DNA of 64,000 nt from Flavobacterium agrisoli (GTDB taxonomy: Bacteria; Bacteroidota; Bacteroidia; Flavobacteriales; Flavobacteriaceae): the NCBI RefSeq assembly GCF_016522065.1, contig NZ_JAEHFV010000008.1, positions 1 to 64,000 on the forward strand, read 5' to 3'. Below the pieces are notes generated by a model that was not told the origin of the DNA, searched no databases, and worked only from the letters and a program-made list of their open reading frames with translations. The translations under genes and the position numbers were made by a program. Position 1 is the stretch's first letter; every line of letters starts with the position of its first letter. Of this stretch, positions 15,759 through 25,379 are shown piece after piece.

Positions 15759-17033
15759 TTACTCATTTTCATTATCATCGAGATCTTTTTGTAAATCCAA
15801 TTGTGGAATCGGCGTTTTAAGTCCGGTAAGCACCACAGTAAGCAAAGTCATTGTTCCGCCAAAAACAACAGAAGTAACAGTTCCCATTAATTTGGCTGTT
15901 AAACCGCTTTCAAAAGCTCCTAATTCGTTTGAAGAACCTACGAACATCGAATTTACCGAAGAAACCCTACCCCGCATATGATCCGGCGTTTTTAGTTGTA
16001 AAATGGTTTGACGGATTACAACCGAAATGCCATCGGCAACACCGCTTAAAAATAAAGCCGCTACCGACACCCAAAAAATAGTCGAAACACCAAAAGCGAT
16101 GATACACAACCCAAAAACAAAAATGGCAATTAAAAGTTTCATTCCGGCGTTTTTGTACAAAGGCACATAAGCCGATAAAATCATGGTTATAAAAGCACCT
16201 ACCGCAGGAGCCGCCCTTAAAACACCAAAACCTTCTGGTCCTACTTTTAAAATATCTTGCGCATAAATAGGCAACAAGGCTACAGCACCGCCAAATAACA
16301 CAGCAAACATATCAAGGCTTAAAACTCCCAAAATAACTTTATTCGTAAAAACAAACTTGAGACCTTCTTTCAAACTATCCATAACAGGTTCACCAATTTT
16401 AGGATTTAAAATAGGTTTCGTACTAATCTGCGATAAAGCTAATAAAGCAATAATGGAACATCCAAAAATGGCGCACATAGACCAATGTACGCCTATCCAA
16501 TTAATAGAAAAACCAGCAATGGCAGGTCCTAAAACAGCTCCAATTTGCCAAGTCGTACTACTCCAAGTCGCGGCATTAGGATACACTTTTTTAGGTACCA
16601 CCAAAGACAAAAGTGAAAAAATAGTAGGTCCTAAAAAAGAACGTACGATTCCGCCAATAAATACCAGCGTATAGATACTATACAATATTATATTTTGCGA
16701 CCAATCTGCTACTACCACCGGCCAAGTCAATAAAAACAATCCTAAACTAACGATAGAAAAACCAAAAATGCATTTAAACAACATATTCCGTTTTTCTTTT
16801 TGATCTACAATATGTCCGGCAAAGAGTGCCATACTCACTGCCGGGATGACTTCGGCCAAACCAATAAAACCTAATGAAAGGGGATCTTTAGTCAAACTAT
16901 ACACTTCCCATTCAATGACAATAAATTGCATCGACCAAGCAAAAACCATTGCAAAACGCATCAGTAAAAAAGTATTGAATTCTCTAAAACGCAAGGCTGC
17001 GTAAGGGTCGTTTTTTTTTATTTTTTGACTCAT
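15759..17033 (-). CDS. MFS transporter (EntS-like)
   Basis: A 424-residue major-facilitator protein with about 12 membrane helices. The loop 2-3 motif ALFAGHIVDQKEKRNMLF corresponds to the MFS signature GxxxDRxGRR in the degenerate form of the EntS/MFS_3 group, and MRGRVSSVNSMF sits in the 10-11 loop as in that group. The substrate is unknown; relatives export siderophores or drugs. Its ATG overlaps the recJ stop by 4 nt (ATGA), so it is translationally coupled to recJ. Confidence 0.85.
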   Translation of the reverse strand: MSQKIKKNDPYAALRFREFNTFLLMRFAMVFAWSMQFIVIEWEVYSLTKDPLSLGFIGLAEVIPAVSMALFAGHIVDQKEKRNMLFKCIFGFSIVSLGLFLLTWPVVVADWSQNIILYSIYTLVFIGGIVRSFLGPTIFSLLSLVVPKKVYPNAATWSSTTWQIGAVLGPAIAGFSINWIGVHWSMCAIFGCSIIALLALSQISTKPILNPKIGEPVMDSLKEGLKFVFTNKVILGVLSLDMFAVLFGGAVALLPIYAQDILKVGPEGFGVLRAAPAVGAFITMILSAYVPLYKNAGMKLLIAIFVFGLCIIAFGVSTIFWVSVAALFLSGVADGISVVIRQTILQLKTPDHMRGRVSSVNSMFVGSSNELGAFESGLTAKLMGTVTSVVFGGTMTLLTVVLTGLKTPIPQLDLQKDLDDNENE

Positions 17034-18727
17034 ATTTCGTTAAAATCTTTAAGGTAAAGTTGGGTTGTAACGGTGCCATTCCATTCGTTTTCCCCAAGGG
17101 TGTACGCAATTTCTAGCTTTTTGGGAGCGGGTGTATTTTTCCATTTTTTGCCCAATCCAAAACCAACGGCCGCCACACCATTATCATAGACATTTTGCTT
17201 TAAAAAGAGGCGAAGGTGTTCTTCTCCCGAACCCAATAATTTGGCATGTCCTGTATCGGCAACACCCGTTGTTTTAAAAACAGGATGCATGTTTTGAGGG
17301 CCAAAAGGTTCAAATTGTTTCAAAATGCGAATTAATTTGGGAGTGAGCGCTTCAAAATCAATTTCGGCATCAATTTCCAATTCTGGTTCGAGCATTTCGG
17401 GCGAAATTGTTCGGGTCACTTCCTCTTCAAAGGCCGTTTTGAAATCGGCATATTTTTCGGGTTTGATCGTCATGCCCGCGGCGTATTTATGTCCGCCAAA
17501 TTGTTCCAAATGTTCCGAGCAGGCTTCGAGCGCATTGTATACGTCAAATCCCTTAACCGAACGCGCCGAAGCAGCATATTTGTCGCCACTTTGAGTAAAA
17601 ACCAAAGTAGGGCGGTAATAGGTTTCTATTAATCTCGAAGCAACAATTCCAATTACGCCTTTGTGCCATTTTTCGTCAAAAACGACCGTTGTACGATGAT
17701 GCTCTTCTTGATTGTGACTTATTTGAAGCAAAGCATCTTGTGTGATTTGTTTGTCTAAACCTTTGCGCTCTGTGTTAAAATCATTGATTTCCTTAGCAAA
17801 TTTTTCGGCTTGTTCAAAATCAAATTCAGTTAATAATTTCACGGCTTCTTCTCCATGTTTGATACGACCCGCAGCATTAATTCTAGGGGCTACCACAAAA
17901 ACCAAATCGCTAATATCGTAATGGGCTTTTTTTAGATTCTGAAGCAAAACTTTAATGCCGTTACGCGGATTGCTATTGATAACTTCTATTCCGTAATAAG
18001 CCAAAATTCTGTTTTCACCCGTAATCGGAACAATATCTGCCGCAATCGCAGTGGCAACCAAATCCAAATACGACATTAAATCTTCGGTAGTTTCGCCTCT
18101 GTTACCGCCTAAAGCCTGAATCAATTTGAAGCCCACGCCGCAACCGCACAATTCTTTATACGGATACAAACAATCGGCTCTTTTCGGATCCAAAACGGCA
18201 ACCGCATCGGGCAATATTGGGCCAGGTAAGTGGTGATCGCAAATAATAAAATCGATGTTTTTCGATTTGGCATACGCAACATGTTCAACCGATTTGATGC
18301 CGCAATCTAGTGCTATAATCAACGAAAATTGGTTGTCGTCGGCAAAATCAATTCCTTGGAAAGAAACGCCATAACCTTCGTTATAACGATCGGGAATATA
18401 AGTGGCGACGTTAGGATAATAACTTCTCAAGTACGAAGCAACTAATGAAACGGCGGTCGTTCCATCCACATCATAATCGCCAAAAACCAAAATGTTTTCT
18501 TGATTTTGAATCGCTTTTTCGATTCGATTGACCGCTTTATCCATATCCTTCATTAGGTAAGGATCGTGCAATTTTGTTAAAGAAGGGCGGAAAAAATCCT
18601 TGGCTTGCTCAAAGGTTTCGATACCTCTTTGCACTAAGAGTGTAGCCACCAGTTCTTCAACATTCAAATCCTGAGCAAGTTGCTTTACTTTATCAGCTGA
18701 AGGTTTGGGTTTTAAAGTCCAACGCAT
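17030..18727 (-). CDS. recJ: Single-stranded-DNA-specific exonuclease RecJ
   Basis: A 565-residue protein of normal length for RecJ. DHH-family motifs in order: VFGDYDVDGTTAVSL (motif I), ALDCGIKS (II), ICDHHLPG (III, the DHH), GCGVGFKL, APRINAAGRI, and the C-terminal DHHA1 motif FGGHKYAAGMTI. It degrades single-stranded DNA 5' to 3' with Mn or Mg in recombination and mismatch repair. It is the first gene of a probable recJ-MFS-sseA group on the minus strand. Confidence 0.95.
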   Translation of the reverse strand: MRWTLKPKPSADKVKQLAQDLNVEELVATLLVQRGIETFEQAKDFFRPSLTKLHDPYLMKDMDKAVNRIEKAIQNQENILVFGDYDVDGTTAVSLVASYLRSYYPNVATYIPDRYNEGYGVSFQGIDFADDNQFSLIIALDCGIKSVEHVAYAKSKNIDFIICDHHLPGPILPDAVAVLDPKRADCLYPYKELCGCGVGFKLIQALGGNRGETTEDLMSYLDLVATAIAADIVPITGENRILAYYGIEVINSNPRNGIKVLLQNLKKAHYDISDLVFVVAPRINAAGRIKHGEEAVKLLTEFDFEQAEKFAKEINDFNTERKGLDKQITQDALLQISHNQEEHHRTTVVFDEKWHKGVIGIVASRLIETYYRPTLVFTQSGDKYAASARSVKGFDVYNALEACSEHLEQFGGHKYAAGMTIKPEKYADFKTAFEEEVTRTISPEMLEPELEIDAEIDFEALTPKLIRILKQFEPFGPQNMHPVFKTTGVADTGHAKLLGSGEEHLRLFLKQNVYDNGVAAVGFGLGKKWKNTPAPKKLEIAYTLGENEWNGTVTTQLYLKDFNEI

Positions 18728-18920
18728 AGTGTATGTGGATTGACAAATTAGGATTTTAGGTAAAACACAAATTTAGAGGAAAAAATGATTAAAAAGAAAG
18801 CCCCCAGAAATTAAGTTCTATTAAAAAAGTAAGCCAAAAAAAACGGAAGAACGAGTAGTTAAATCACAATTATTTTTTTAAATAGTTGAAGAAGCGTTAA
18901 AAAGAAATACAAAATCGCAG

Positions 18921-18928
18921 TACTTTTG
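18921..18928 (+). promoter_or_regulatory. -7 promoter element TACTTTTG for ade
   Basis: An exact TAnnTTTG match 23 nt before the ade ATG (18952), giving a short leader. It lies in the 224-bp region between the divergent recJ and ade genes. Confidence 0.55.
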
Positions 18929-18951
18929 ATAAGCACTTTAAAATCATCCAA

Positions 18952-20574
18952 ATGCAAATTCAAGGACAAATTGTTGACATTCAAAACAAACGTATTTATT
19001 CGGGAGAAATTACAGTAAAAAACGGCAAAATCAGCTCGATAACAGAAAAGGATCATGCTGAAAAAAACTACATTATGCCCGGATTTATTGATGCGCACAT
19101 TCATATTGAAAGTTCGATGTTGGTGCCATCAGAATTTGCCAAGATTGCAGTGTTACACGGAACGGTTGCTACAGTTTCGGATCCGCATGAAATTGCCAAT
19201 GTTTTGGGTGCAGATGGGGTTTATTATATGATTGAAAACAGCAAAAAAGTACCGTTGAAATTTCATTTTGGAGCTCCTTCGTGTGTGCCAGCCACCTCTT
19301 TTGAAACCGCAGGCGCTGTGATTGATTCGGATGGAATAAAGGAATTATTAGCTTCACCTGACATTCATTATTTGGCCGAAATGATGAACTATCCAGGCGT
19401 TTTATTTGATGATAAAGAAGTGTTGAAGAAAATAGAATGGGCTAAACATTTTAATAAACCTGTCGATGGTCATGCTCCAGGATTGAGAGGCGAGGCAGTT
19501 CAAAAATACATTTCGGCAGGAATTTCAACCGATCATGAATGTTTTACTTTTGAAGAAGCGCAGGAAAAATTAGCGCTCGGAATGAAAGTCATTATCCGCG
19601 AAGGAAGTGCCGCTAAAAACTTCGAAGCTTTGATTGATTTACTTCCTGAACATTATAAAAATATGATGTTTTGTTCTGATGACAAACATCCTGATGATTT
19701 AATTGTGAGTCATATCAATGCGTTTTGTGCTCGTGCTGTTGCCAAAGGAATCGATGTTTTTAAAGTCTTGCAAGCGGCTTGTGTAAACCCTGTTCATCAT
19801 TACAAAATGAATGTCGGTTTACTCAAAGAAAATGATTCAGCCGACTTTATTGTGGTCGAAGATTTAGTCGATTTTAAAGTGTTACAAACCTATATAAATG
19901 GGCAATTAATTGCTGATAATGGCGAATCTTTTGTGCAACACGTTCCTTTTGAAACGCCGAATAATTTCAATATTACCGAGAAAAAAAGTAGCGATTTTAC
20001 ACTTTCGGGAAAAGGTTCAAAAATCAGAGTAATCGAAGCTTTAGAAGGACAACTGATTACCAACGAAATTCATCATAACTCCTTAATCGTAGATGATAAA
20101 ATCGTTTCAGATACCGAACAGGATGTTTTGAAAATGGCTGTTGTAAATCGATACGAAAACACGCCGTCCGCTATAGCATTTATCAAGAATTTTGGTTTGA
20201 AAAAAGGGGCTATTGCCAGTTCGGTCGCTCACGATTGTCATAATATTGTAGCGGTTGGAACTTCGGACGAAGAAATTTGCCATGCAGTCAATTTGATTAT
20301 TGAAAACAAAGGCGGCGTTTGCGCCGTAAATGGTTCAGAAAATAAAATGTTGCCCTTACCCGTGGCCGGAATTATGAGCGACAAAAATGGCTGGGAAACC
20401 GCAAAACTATACCAAGAAATTGATGTAATGGCCAAGGAGTTGGGAAGCCAATTAAAAGCGCCATTTATGACGCTTTCGTTTATGGCTTTATTGGTAATTC
20501 CGGACTTAAAACTATCGGATAAAGGATTGTTTAGCGGAAATACGTTTTCTTTTGTGGATTTGGAGGTGGGGTAA
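18952..20574 (+). CDS. ade: Adenine deaminase
   Basis: A 540-residue amidohydrolase matching the length of Ade. Metal-site motifs: [20 protein letters not shown] (HxH), [22 protein letters not shown], and [11 protein letters not shown] (final metal Asp). The C-terminal half has the characteristic AVAHDCHN-like [14 protein letters not shown] and [17 protein letters not shown]. It converts adenine to hypoxanthine and ammonia in purine salvage. It is monocistronic by spacing, with its own -7 element. Confidence 0.93.
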   Translation: MQIQGQIVDIQNKRIYSGEITVKNGKISSITEKDHAEKNYIMPGFIDAHIHIESSMLVPSEFAKIAVLHGTVATVSDPHEIANVLGADGVYYMIENSKKVPLKFHFGAPSCVPATSFETAGAVIDSDGIKELLASPDIHYLAEMMNYPGVLFDDKEVLKKIEWAKHFNKPVDGHAPGLRGEAVQKYISAGISTDHECFTFEEAQEKLALGMKVIIREGSAAKNFEALIDLLPEHYKNMMFCSDDKHPDDLIVSHINAFCARAVAKGIDVFKVLQAACVNPVHHYKMNVGLLKENDSADFIVVEDLVDFKVLQTYINGQLIADNGESFVQHVPFETPNNFNITEKKSSDFTLSGKGSKIRVIEALEGQLITNEIHHNSLIVDDKIVSDTEQDVLKMAVVNRYENTPSAIAFIKNFGLKKGAIASSVAHDCHNIVAVGTSDEEICHAVNLIIENKGGVCAVNGSENKMLPLPVAGIMSDKNGWETAKLYQEIDVMAKELGSQLKAPFMTLSFMALLVIPDLKLSDKGLFSGNTFSFVDLEVG

Positions 20575-20776
20575 TGCGAGACCAATTTGCGCCGTTTTGA
20601 CTTTTCGGAGAAAGTACTGTCGATTTAAAGTAAAAGTAGTGAACCTAATGATTTTTTCTAACTTGACTAAGTGAATAAATCTTAGTTTCTCGGTTTAGAA
20701 AAACGCTTTTTCTTTTTACTAGAAGCCAACAATGGCATGAATAGGAGGTTACCAGCTGACGCTATTCTATTTATGA

Positions 20777-21328
20777 TTACTCATCCTCCTTTTTGTAACC
20801 TTCATAATAATAGGATTGTTCGATTCCTTTAAATATAATTTCACGATTATCGATTTCGTCAGTTAAGTTTTCCTTTAAAAGTGTTCGCAATTCCAAATCA
20901 TTAATAGGACTTCTTTCCATTGATTGGAGATAGAGTGTCTTATCAACAAATTGCCAATTAACGACTTTTTGAATTCTATTCTTTAAAATCAAGTCAAGCC
21001 AAATTCGCATAGACCTTCCATTGCCTTCCATGAAAGGATGCGCAATATTCATTTCCACATATTTTGCAATGATTTCTTCAAAACTATTCTCGGGCATTTG
21101 TTCGATTTTGACCAAAATTTCATTTAGGTACAGTGCGTTTGCAAATCTAAATCCTCCTTTGGATATATTCAGTTTACGGATTTGGCCCGCAAAATCGTAT
21201 AGTCCGTGGAATAAATATTTATGAATAGCTTGAAGTCCTTTTGTCGTGCCAATCTCAATGAAATTTATATCATTCGATTCGAACAATCGATAAGCGTTTT
21301 CGAGACTGTTTTTATCAATATTATTCAT
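20777..21328 (-). CDS. Fic-family protein (class III, AMP-transferase)
   Basis: A 183-residue Fic domain with the full active-site loop [12 protein letters not shown] (HPFxEGNGRxxR, catalytic His near residue 97). The beta-hairpin region [21 protein letters not shown] positions the target. At the C-terminus, S172-Y-Y-Y-E176-G matches the inhibitory [S/T]xxxE[G/N] helix of class III Fic proteins such as Neisseria NmFic, which block their own ATP site until relieved. It should therefore adenylylate a target without a separate antitoxin, and no antitoxin gene is next to it. It lies alone in a stretch with boundary-like motifs (GGTTACCAGCTGACGC at 20747-20762), which suggests horizontal gain. Confidence 0.88.
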   Translation of the reverse strand: MNNIDKNSLENAYRLFESNDINFIEIGTTKGLQAIHKYLFHGLYDFAGQIRKLNISKGGFRFANALYLNEILVKIEQMPENSFEEIIAKYVEMNIAHPFMEGNGRSMRIWLDLILKNRIQKVVNWQFVDKTLYLQSMERSPINDLELRTLLKENLTDEIDNREIIFKGIEQSYYYEGYKKEDE

Positions 21329-21418
21329 AGCGATTTATAGGTAATTTAAAAATAACACGCAGATTTAACAGATTTTCACAGATGTTTTTAATATCAATGT
21401 TGTTTTCCTGTACTAAAT

Positions 21419-21763
21419 TTATTTCAACTTCAAAGCTTCTCCCTCAAATTGAATCCCATCCCAACCTAAGTTGATGAAATTACGGATGTTTTGGTGGTTG
21501 GTTCCTTCTGGATCTCCCAAAACTTCTTCAAAATAAAAGGCACCGAAACAAGCTAAAGTTTCTTCTTTGGTTAAATTTTGTAATTTGGCGAAAGCAAATA
21601 ATTTGCAAGAACCAGAATTTTGTCCAGCTTCATTGTGTTGTGTTCCGTTGGTGAAAGCCGTTGGAGTAAAATCGTAATTTGCTTCAATAACCGCAATGGT
21701 TTCTGGAAATGTAATTTGTGTTGGAGTTTGTTTTAGTTTTTCTAAAAAGGCTTGAATGCTCAT
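21419..21763 (-). CDS. HopJ-family protein
   Basis: A 114-residue protein of the HopJ type III effector family (the family is named after a Pseudomonas syringae effector but occurs widely in bacteria without type III secretion). Family-typical stretches: FPETIAVIEANYDFTP, NEAGQNSGSCKLFAFA, LACFGAFYFEEVLGDPEGT and NIRNFINLGWDGI. It is cytoplasmic by sequence, function unknown. It is a single gene, followed by a large palindromic repeat at 21800-21855 on its upstream side. Confidence 0.85.
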   Translation of the reverse strand: MSIQAFLEKLKQTPTQITFPETIAVIEANYDFTPTAFTNGTQHNEAGQNSGSCKLFAFAKLQNLTKEETLACFGAFYFEEVLGDPEGTNHQNIRNFINLGWDGIQFEGEALKLK

Positions 21764-21799
21764 GATTATAATTTAATTTTTTAATGTATCATTTAGTTT

Positions 21800-21855
21800 G
21801 TCACATCGAGCGCAGTCGAGAACCAATTCCGCATCTCGACTGTGCTCGATGTGAC
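21800..21855. repeat. Extragenic palindrome (REP-like)
   Basis: Two 22-bp arms (21800-21821 starting GTCACATCGAGC; 21834-21855 ending GCTCGATGTGAC) pair with a single mismatch around a 12-nt loop. It lies between the HopJ-family gene and rsmI. One arm of the same repeat type is found inside the leuS coding sequence (34072-34097). Confidence 0.85.
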
Positions 21856-21875
21856 AACATTAGGTAAATCTATCT

Positions 21876-22598
21876 TTATTCTTCTTCGTTGTCTTTTTGA
21901 AACTTATTTTTCTTGGCTTCTTTTACAATGGGCTTTCCTCCTACTACTACCACAATTTCACCTCGAGGCGCATTTTTTTCAAAATGAGCCAAAACTTCTT
22001 GAGCTGTTCCGCGCACATTTTCTTCGTGTAGTTTGGATAATTCTCTCGAAACACAAATGGGGCGGTCTGCTCCAAAATACTGCACAAATTCACTTAATGT
22101 TTTGAGCAACTTATGCGGCGAAACGTATAAAATCATCGTTCGAGTTTCTTCGGCCAATTGCAAATAACGGGTTTGACGCCCTTTTTTATCGGGTAAAAAA
22201 CCCTCAAAGACAAACTTGTCGTTGGGTAAACCACTATTCACTAAGGCTGGAACAAATGCAGTAGCGCCAGGTAAACATTCTACGGCTATGTTATTTTCGA
22301 TACAGCTTCTGACCAATAAAAACCCTGGATCCGAAATAGCCGGAGTGCCTGCATCCGATATCAAGGCAATGGTTTCGCCTGCCTTTAAACGTAGCACCAC
22401 ATGATCTGAAGTTTTATGCTCATTATGCATGTGATGGCTGTGCATGTGTGTGGCAATGTCAAAATGTTTCAGCAATTTGGCACTGGTACGTGTGTCTTCG
22501 GCCAAAATCAAATCGGCTTCTTGCAATACCCGAATGGCACGAAAAGTCATGTCTTCCAGATTGCCAATGGGAGTGGGAACGATGTATAATTTTGACAT
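21876..22598 (-). CDS. rsmI: 16S rRNA (cytidine-1402-2'-O)-methyltransferase
   Basis: A 240-residue tetrapyrrole-methylase-fold protein. Diagnostic stretches are YIVPTPIGNLEDMTFRAI at the N-terminus, AEDTRTSAKLLKHF, LISDAGTPAISDPGFLLV (SAM site), and PNDKFVFEGFLPDKKGR. RsmI methylates the ribose of C1402 in the 16S rRNA decoding centre using SAM. It is a little shorter than E. coli RsmI at the C-terminus, as is common in Bacteroidota. It lies 24 nt downstream of the acidic hypothetical gene in the same direction. Confidence 0.93.
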   Translation of the reverse strand: MSKLYIVPTPIGNLEDMTFRAIRVLQEADLILAEDTRTSAKLLKHFDIATHMHSHHMHNEHKTSDHVVLRLKAGETIALISDAGTPAISDPGFLLVRSCIENNIAVECLPGATAFVPALVNSGLPNDKFVFEGFLPDKKGRQTRYLQLAEETRTMILYVSPHKLLKTLSEFVQYFGADRPICVSRELSKLHEENVRGTAQEVLAHFEKNAPRGEIVVVVGGKPIVKEAKKNKFQKDNEEE

Positions 22599-22622
22599 AA
22601 ATGGGAATGCTTTTTAAACGAT

Positions 22623-23570
22623 TTACAAAAACTTGCGCTCTAAAATTTCCATAAAACGGTGTGCATAATCATCTTTACCTTGCCAATTGTTATAATCAGG
22701 TTTGACCATGTCTTCAATAAATTGTTTGGTTTCGCCATACGTATCAAACGTGGTAAGTTGATTTAAAACGCGGTTGTAATCTTCGGGACTGTTGTCAAAA
22801 AGGTGTTTGGTAAAAGCCAATCGGTCGTTCAAGTCAATTTGAATGCCTTTTGAAAGGCGTTCGTTTAAAGACATCGGTTTGATTTCTTTTGGTTCTAAAA
22901 CCGCTATTTCGGGTTCGGTTTTTTGTTCCTGAACCGCTTTTGGTGGTGCAACGGGAGTTTTTTCTACGTCTTCCACTTTAACAAATTGTGCTTCTTTATA
23001 ACTTATCCCCATCAAATCCTCAAACGAAATTTGTACGGCTTGGGGTTTGGTAATAAGTTGAGGTTCTTCGATTTCTTCTTCCTCTTCCTCTAATTCAAAA
23101 GCGGGCTCAAATTCACTGAAATGAGTTTCGGTAACCATTTCAATGGCTTTTTTTTCTTCTTCTTTAAAAACAGGATAATCGACTGGTTTTTCTGCTATAA
23201 CTTCGGTGTTCTCGGTTATTTCAACTGCCTCAATCGTTTCCTCTTCTATACGAATCGCCGGAGTTTCTTCTATGCTAATTTCAGCTGCGGTAGCGGTTAT
23301 TTCTTCTAAAATGATTGGTTCTTCGGTCGTTACAGGAACTTCTAAAGCAATAGGTGCGGATTCAAAAGCGGTTTCCAGTTGCGACTCAATTTCGCTGCGA
23401 CCAATAGTGGGTTTTGCACCTTCAAAATGGTCTTCTACAAATTTAAGAACCGATAATTTTTCATATAATTTCTGTGTTTCGAGATACAATTGATTGATAT
23501 CGGATTTGTTTTTAAGCTTTAAAATTCGATGTGCAATGCTGATTAAATCGGCTTCCAATTTTTTTTTCAT
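22623..23570 (-). CDS. Acidic low-complexity hypothetical protein
   Basis: A 315-residue, cytoplasmic, very acidic protein. The N-terminal 60 residues are helical (ISIAHRILKLKNKSDINQLYLETQKLYEKL). The middle (about 75-215) is Glu/Ile/Val/Thr-rich and probably disordered. The C-terminal 75 residues (MSLNERLSKGIQIDLNDRLAF ... LERKFL) look folded and helical. This 'helical ends, acidic linker' pattern is typical of a flavobacterial conserved hypothetical usually found by rsmI. I do not recognise a function. Confidence 0.7.
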   Translation of the reverse strand: MKKKLEADLISIAHRILKLKNKSDINQLYLETQKLYEKLSVLKFVEDHFEGAKPTIGRSEIESQLETAFESAPIALEVPVTTEEPIILEEITATAAEISIEETPAIRIEEETIEAVEITENTEVIAEKPVDYPVFKEEEKKAIEMVTETHFSEFEPAFELEEEEEEIEEPQLITKPQAVQISFEDLMGISYKEAQFVKVEDVEKTPVAPPKAVQEQKTEPEIAVLEPKEIKPMSLNERLSKGIQIDLNDRLAFTKHLFDNSPEDYNRVLNQLTTFDTYGETKQFIEDMVKPDYNNWQGKDDYAHRFMEILERKFL

Positions 23571-23703
23571 AACAGTTAAAATTATAGTGAGTAGCGTATT
23601 TACTTGAAATTATTTCTGATTACTAAATGGTTCGAAGTGGACATACATCGTATTTTGTTTTTCGAATTAACCGAATGCGAACCTCGATTTGATAAAAATT
23701 TTC

Positions 23704-23711
23704 TACTTTTG
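23704..23711 (+). promoter_or_regulatory. -7 promoter element TACTTTTG for tdk
   Basis: An exact TAnnTTTG match in the 232-bp divergent region between the acidic hypothetical gene and tdk, 92 nt before the tdk ATG. Confidence 0.4.
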
Positions 23712-23802
23712 AAAAGGCCTAAAAACAGACTATTTTTAGCTCGAATTATTACCAGTACAAAGTAATAAAAACTATTCATTTTTAAAGCTAGAAAAATACA
23801 AA

Positions 23803-24393
23803 ATGTTTCTCGAAAATACAGTAAATCACAAAGAGCAGTTTGGTTGGATTGAAGTTATTTGTGGATCAATGTTTTCGGGTAAAACCGAAGAGCTGATTCG
23901 CCGATTAAAGCGTGCTCAATTTGCCAAACAAAAGGTAGAAATTTTTAAACCGACTATCGATACACGGTATCATGACGAAATGGTGGTGTCGCATGATGCC
24001 AACGAATTCCGATCGACACCTGTTCCGGCAGCAGCTAATATTGCTATTTTGGCACAAGGCTGCGATGTAATCGGGATTGATGAGGCGCAGTTTTTTGACG
24101 ACGAAATTGTGACGGTTTGTAACGATTTGGCTAATCAAGGAATTCGGGTTATTGTGGCGGGTCTTGATATGGATTTTAAAGGAAATCCTTTTGGACCAAT
24201 GCCGGCGCTAATGGCGACTGCCGAGTATGTAACCAAAGTACACGCCGTGTGCACCCGAACGGGAAATTTGGCGAATTATAGTTTTCGGAAAACAGCTAAC
24301 GATAAATTGGTTATGTTAGGCGAAACCGAAGAATACGAACCGTTAAGTCGTGCGGCCTATTTTGAAGCAATGAAAAAAAATCAAGAAAAATAG
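23803..24393 (+). CDS. tdk: Thymidine kinase
   Basis: A 196-residue type II thymidine kinase: P-loop [15 protein letters not shown] (20s-30s), Walker-B-like [13 protein letters not shown] (the Glu is the catalytic base), and a lasso loop with [17 protein letters not shown]. The zinc-binding part retains a Cys ([17 protein letters not shown]), but the usual CxxC pairs are incomplete, as in other Bacteroidota Tdk. It phosphorylates thymidine in salvage. It has its own promoter and a shared convergent terminator with truB. Confidence 0.93.
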   Translation: MFLENTVNHKEQFGWIEVICGSMFSGKTEELIRRLKRAQFAKQKVEIFKPTIDTRYHDEMVVSHDANEFRSTPVPAAANIAILAQGCDVIGIDEAQFFDDEIVTVCNDLANQGIRVIVAGLDMDFKGNPFGPMPALMATAEYVTKVHAVCTRTGNLANYSFRKTANDKLVMLGETEEYEPLSRAAYFEAMKKNQEK

Positions 24394-24509
24394 TATTTAA
24401 AGTGCTATAATTCAGTGATTTTTTTGTAAATTAGAGTGTCGTACAATCTACAGATGAACCCGCTATTGTAATGGTGTTGCAGTATGTTTAACCTTTAAAC
24501 AACAACATC

Positions 24510-24587
24510 ATGAAAAATTTATTTGAACGCTTTTATCGGTTTATGTCTAACTTACTCTATGGAGGAAAAGGTACCGTGCATTATTAA
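24510..24587 (+). CDS. Possible 25-residue small protein
   Basis: A short ORF (MKNLFERFYRFMSNLLYGGK...) in the 293-bp gap between tdk and truB. It is preceded by a near -7 motif TATGTTTA (24483-24490) and followed by a strong terminator. The N-terminal half could form a basic amphipathic helix. It may well be chance; no other gene is seen in the gap. Confidence 0.22.
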   Translation: MKNLFERFYRFMSNLLYGGKGTVHY

Positions 24588-24628
24588 TGCAAACGGAAGT
24601 TTTTTAAAGTTGAGACATTATGTTGAAG

Positions 24629-24667
24629 TAAAATCCATCGTTAAAACAATTTTTTCGATGGATTTTA
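24629..24667. terminator. Bidirectional terminator between tdk and truB
   Basis: Perfect 12-bp arms TAAAATCCATCG (24629-24640) and CGATGGATTTTA (24656-24667) around a 15-nt loop, with T-rich tails. It lies between convergent genes. Confidence 0.75.
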
Positions 24668-24686
24668 TTTTTCGTGATAGTAGTTA

Positions 24687-25379
24687 CTATTCAAAACTGT
24701 TTACGAATTCGGTAATGTCAAATGCATTTTTTACATCGTAATCGCCAATTTTAGTTCGGCGTAAAGCAGTTAAATGCGCGCCAGAATGTAATGCTTTTCC
24801 AAAATCAAAGGCTAACGACCGAATGTAAGTACCTTTGCTGCAAACGACTCTAAAATCGATTTCGGGCAACGCAATTCGGGTAATTTCAAATTCATGTATA
24901 GTCGTTTTCCTAGCGGCAATTTCAACTTCTTCGCCAGCACGGGCGTGTTCGTAAAGGCGTTTTCCGTCTTTTTTTATAGCCGAAAAAACAGGTGGTTTTT
25001 GATCAATTTCGCCTAAAAATTGCGAGACCGTTTCCTGAATTAAATTTACATCAATATGGGCAGTTGGGAAAGTGTGATCAATTTCGGTTTCCAAATCATA
25101 CGACGGCGTAGTGGCTCCTATATAAAAAGTGCCCGTGTATTCTTTGGCTTGACCTTGAAGTTCTGAAATTCGTTTGGTAAATTTTCCCGTGCAAATTAAC
25201 AATAAACCGGTAGCCAAAGGGTCTAACGTACCCGCATGTCCAATTTTGAACTTTTTTGGTAGTCCAACTTTGTTAATTAACGTGTATTTGAGTTTATTTA
25301 CCGCCTGAAAGGAACTCCAGTGCAGGGGTTTGTCTATTAATAAAACCTGTCCTTCGAGGTATTCTTCGGGCGTGATCAT
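24687..25379 (-). CDS. truB: tRNA pseudouridine synthase B
   Basis: A 230-residue protein with the TruB signature GHAGTLDPLATGLLLICTGKFTKR (catalytic Asp in TLDP) and the N-terminal IDKPLHWSSF. It makes pseudouridine-55 in the T loop of tRNA. The length is that of the short Bacteroidota form, which lacks most of the PUA domain. Its ATG overlaps the uppP stop (TAATG), so it is the last gene of the ftsX-DUF3098-uppP-truB group. Confidence 0.95.
   Translation of the reverse strand: MITPEEYLEGQVLLIDKPLHWSSFQAVNKLKYTLINKVGLPKKFKIGHAGTLDPLATGLLLICTGKFTKRISELQGQAKEYTGTFYIGATTPSYDLETEIDHTFPTAHIDVNLIQETVSQFLGEIDQKPPVFSAIKKDGKRLYEHARAGEEVEIAARKTTIHEFEITRIALPEIDFRVVCSKGTYIRSLAFDFGKALHSGAHLTALRRTKIGDYDVKNAFDITEFVNSFE

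Noticed and set aside
21419..21763. Type III secretion effector
   Set aside because: The HopJ family is widespread in bacteria without type III secretion and no secretion genes are nearby; the name is historical.
24523..24741. Plus-strand frame of 72 codons between tdk and truB
   Set aside because: It covers the bidirectional terminator and the end of truB in reverse; not protein-like.
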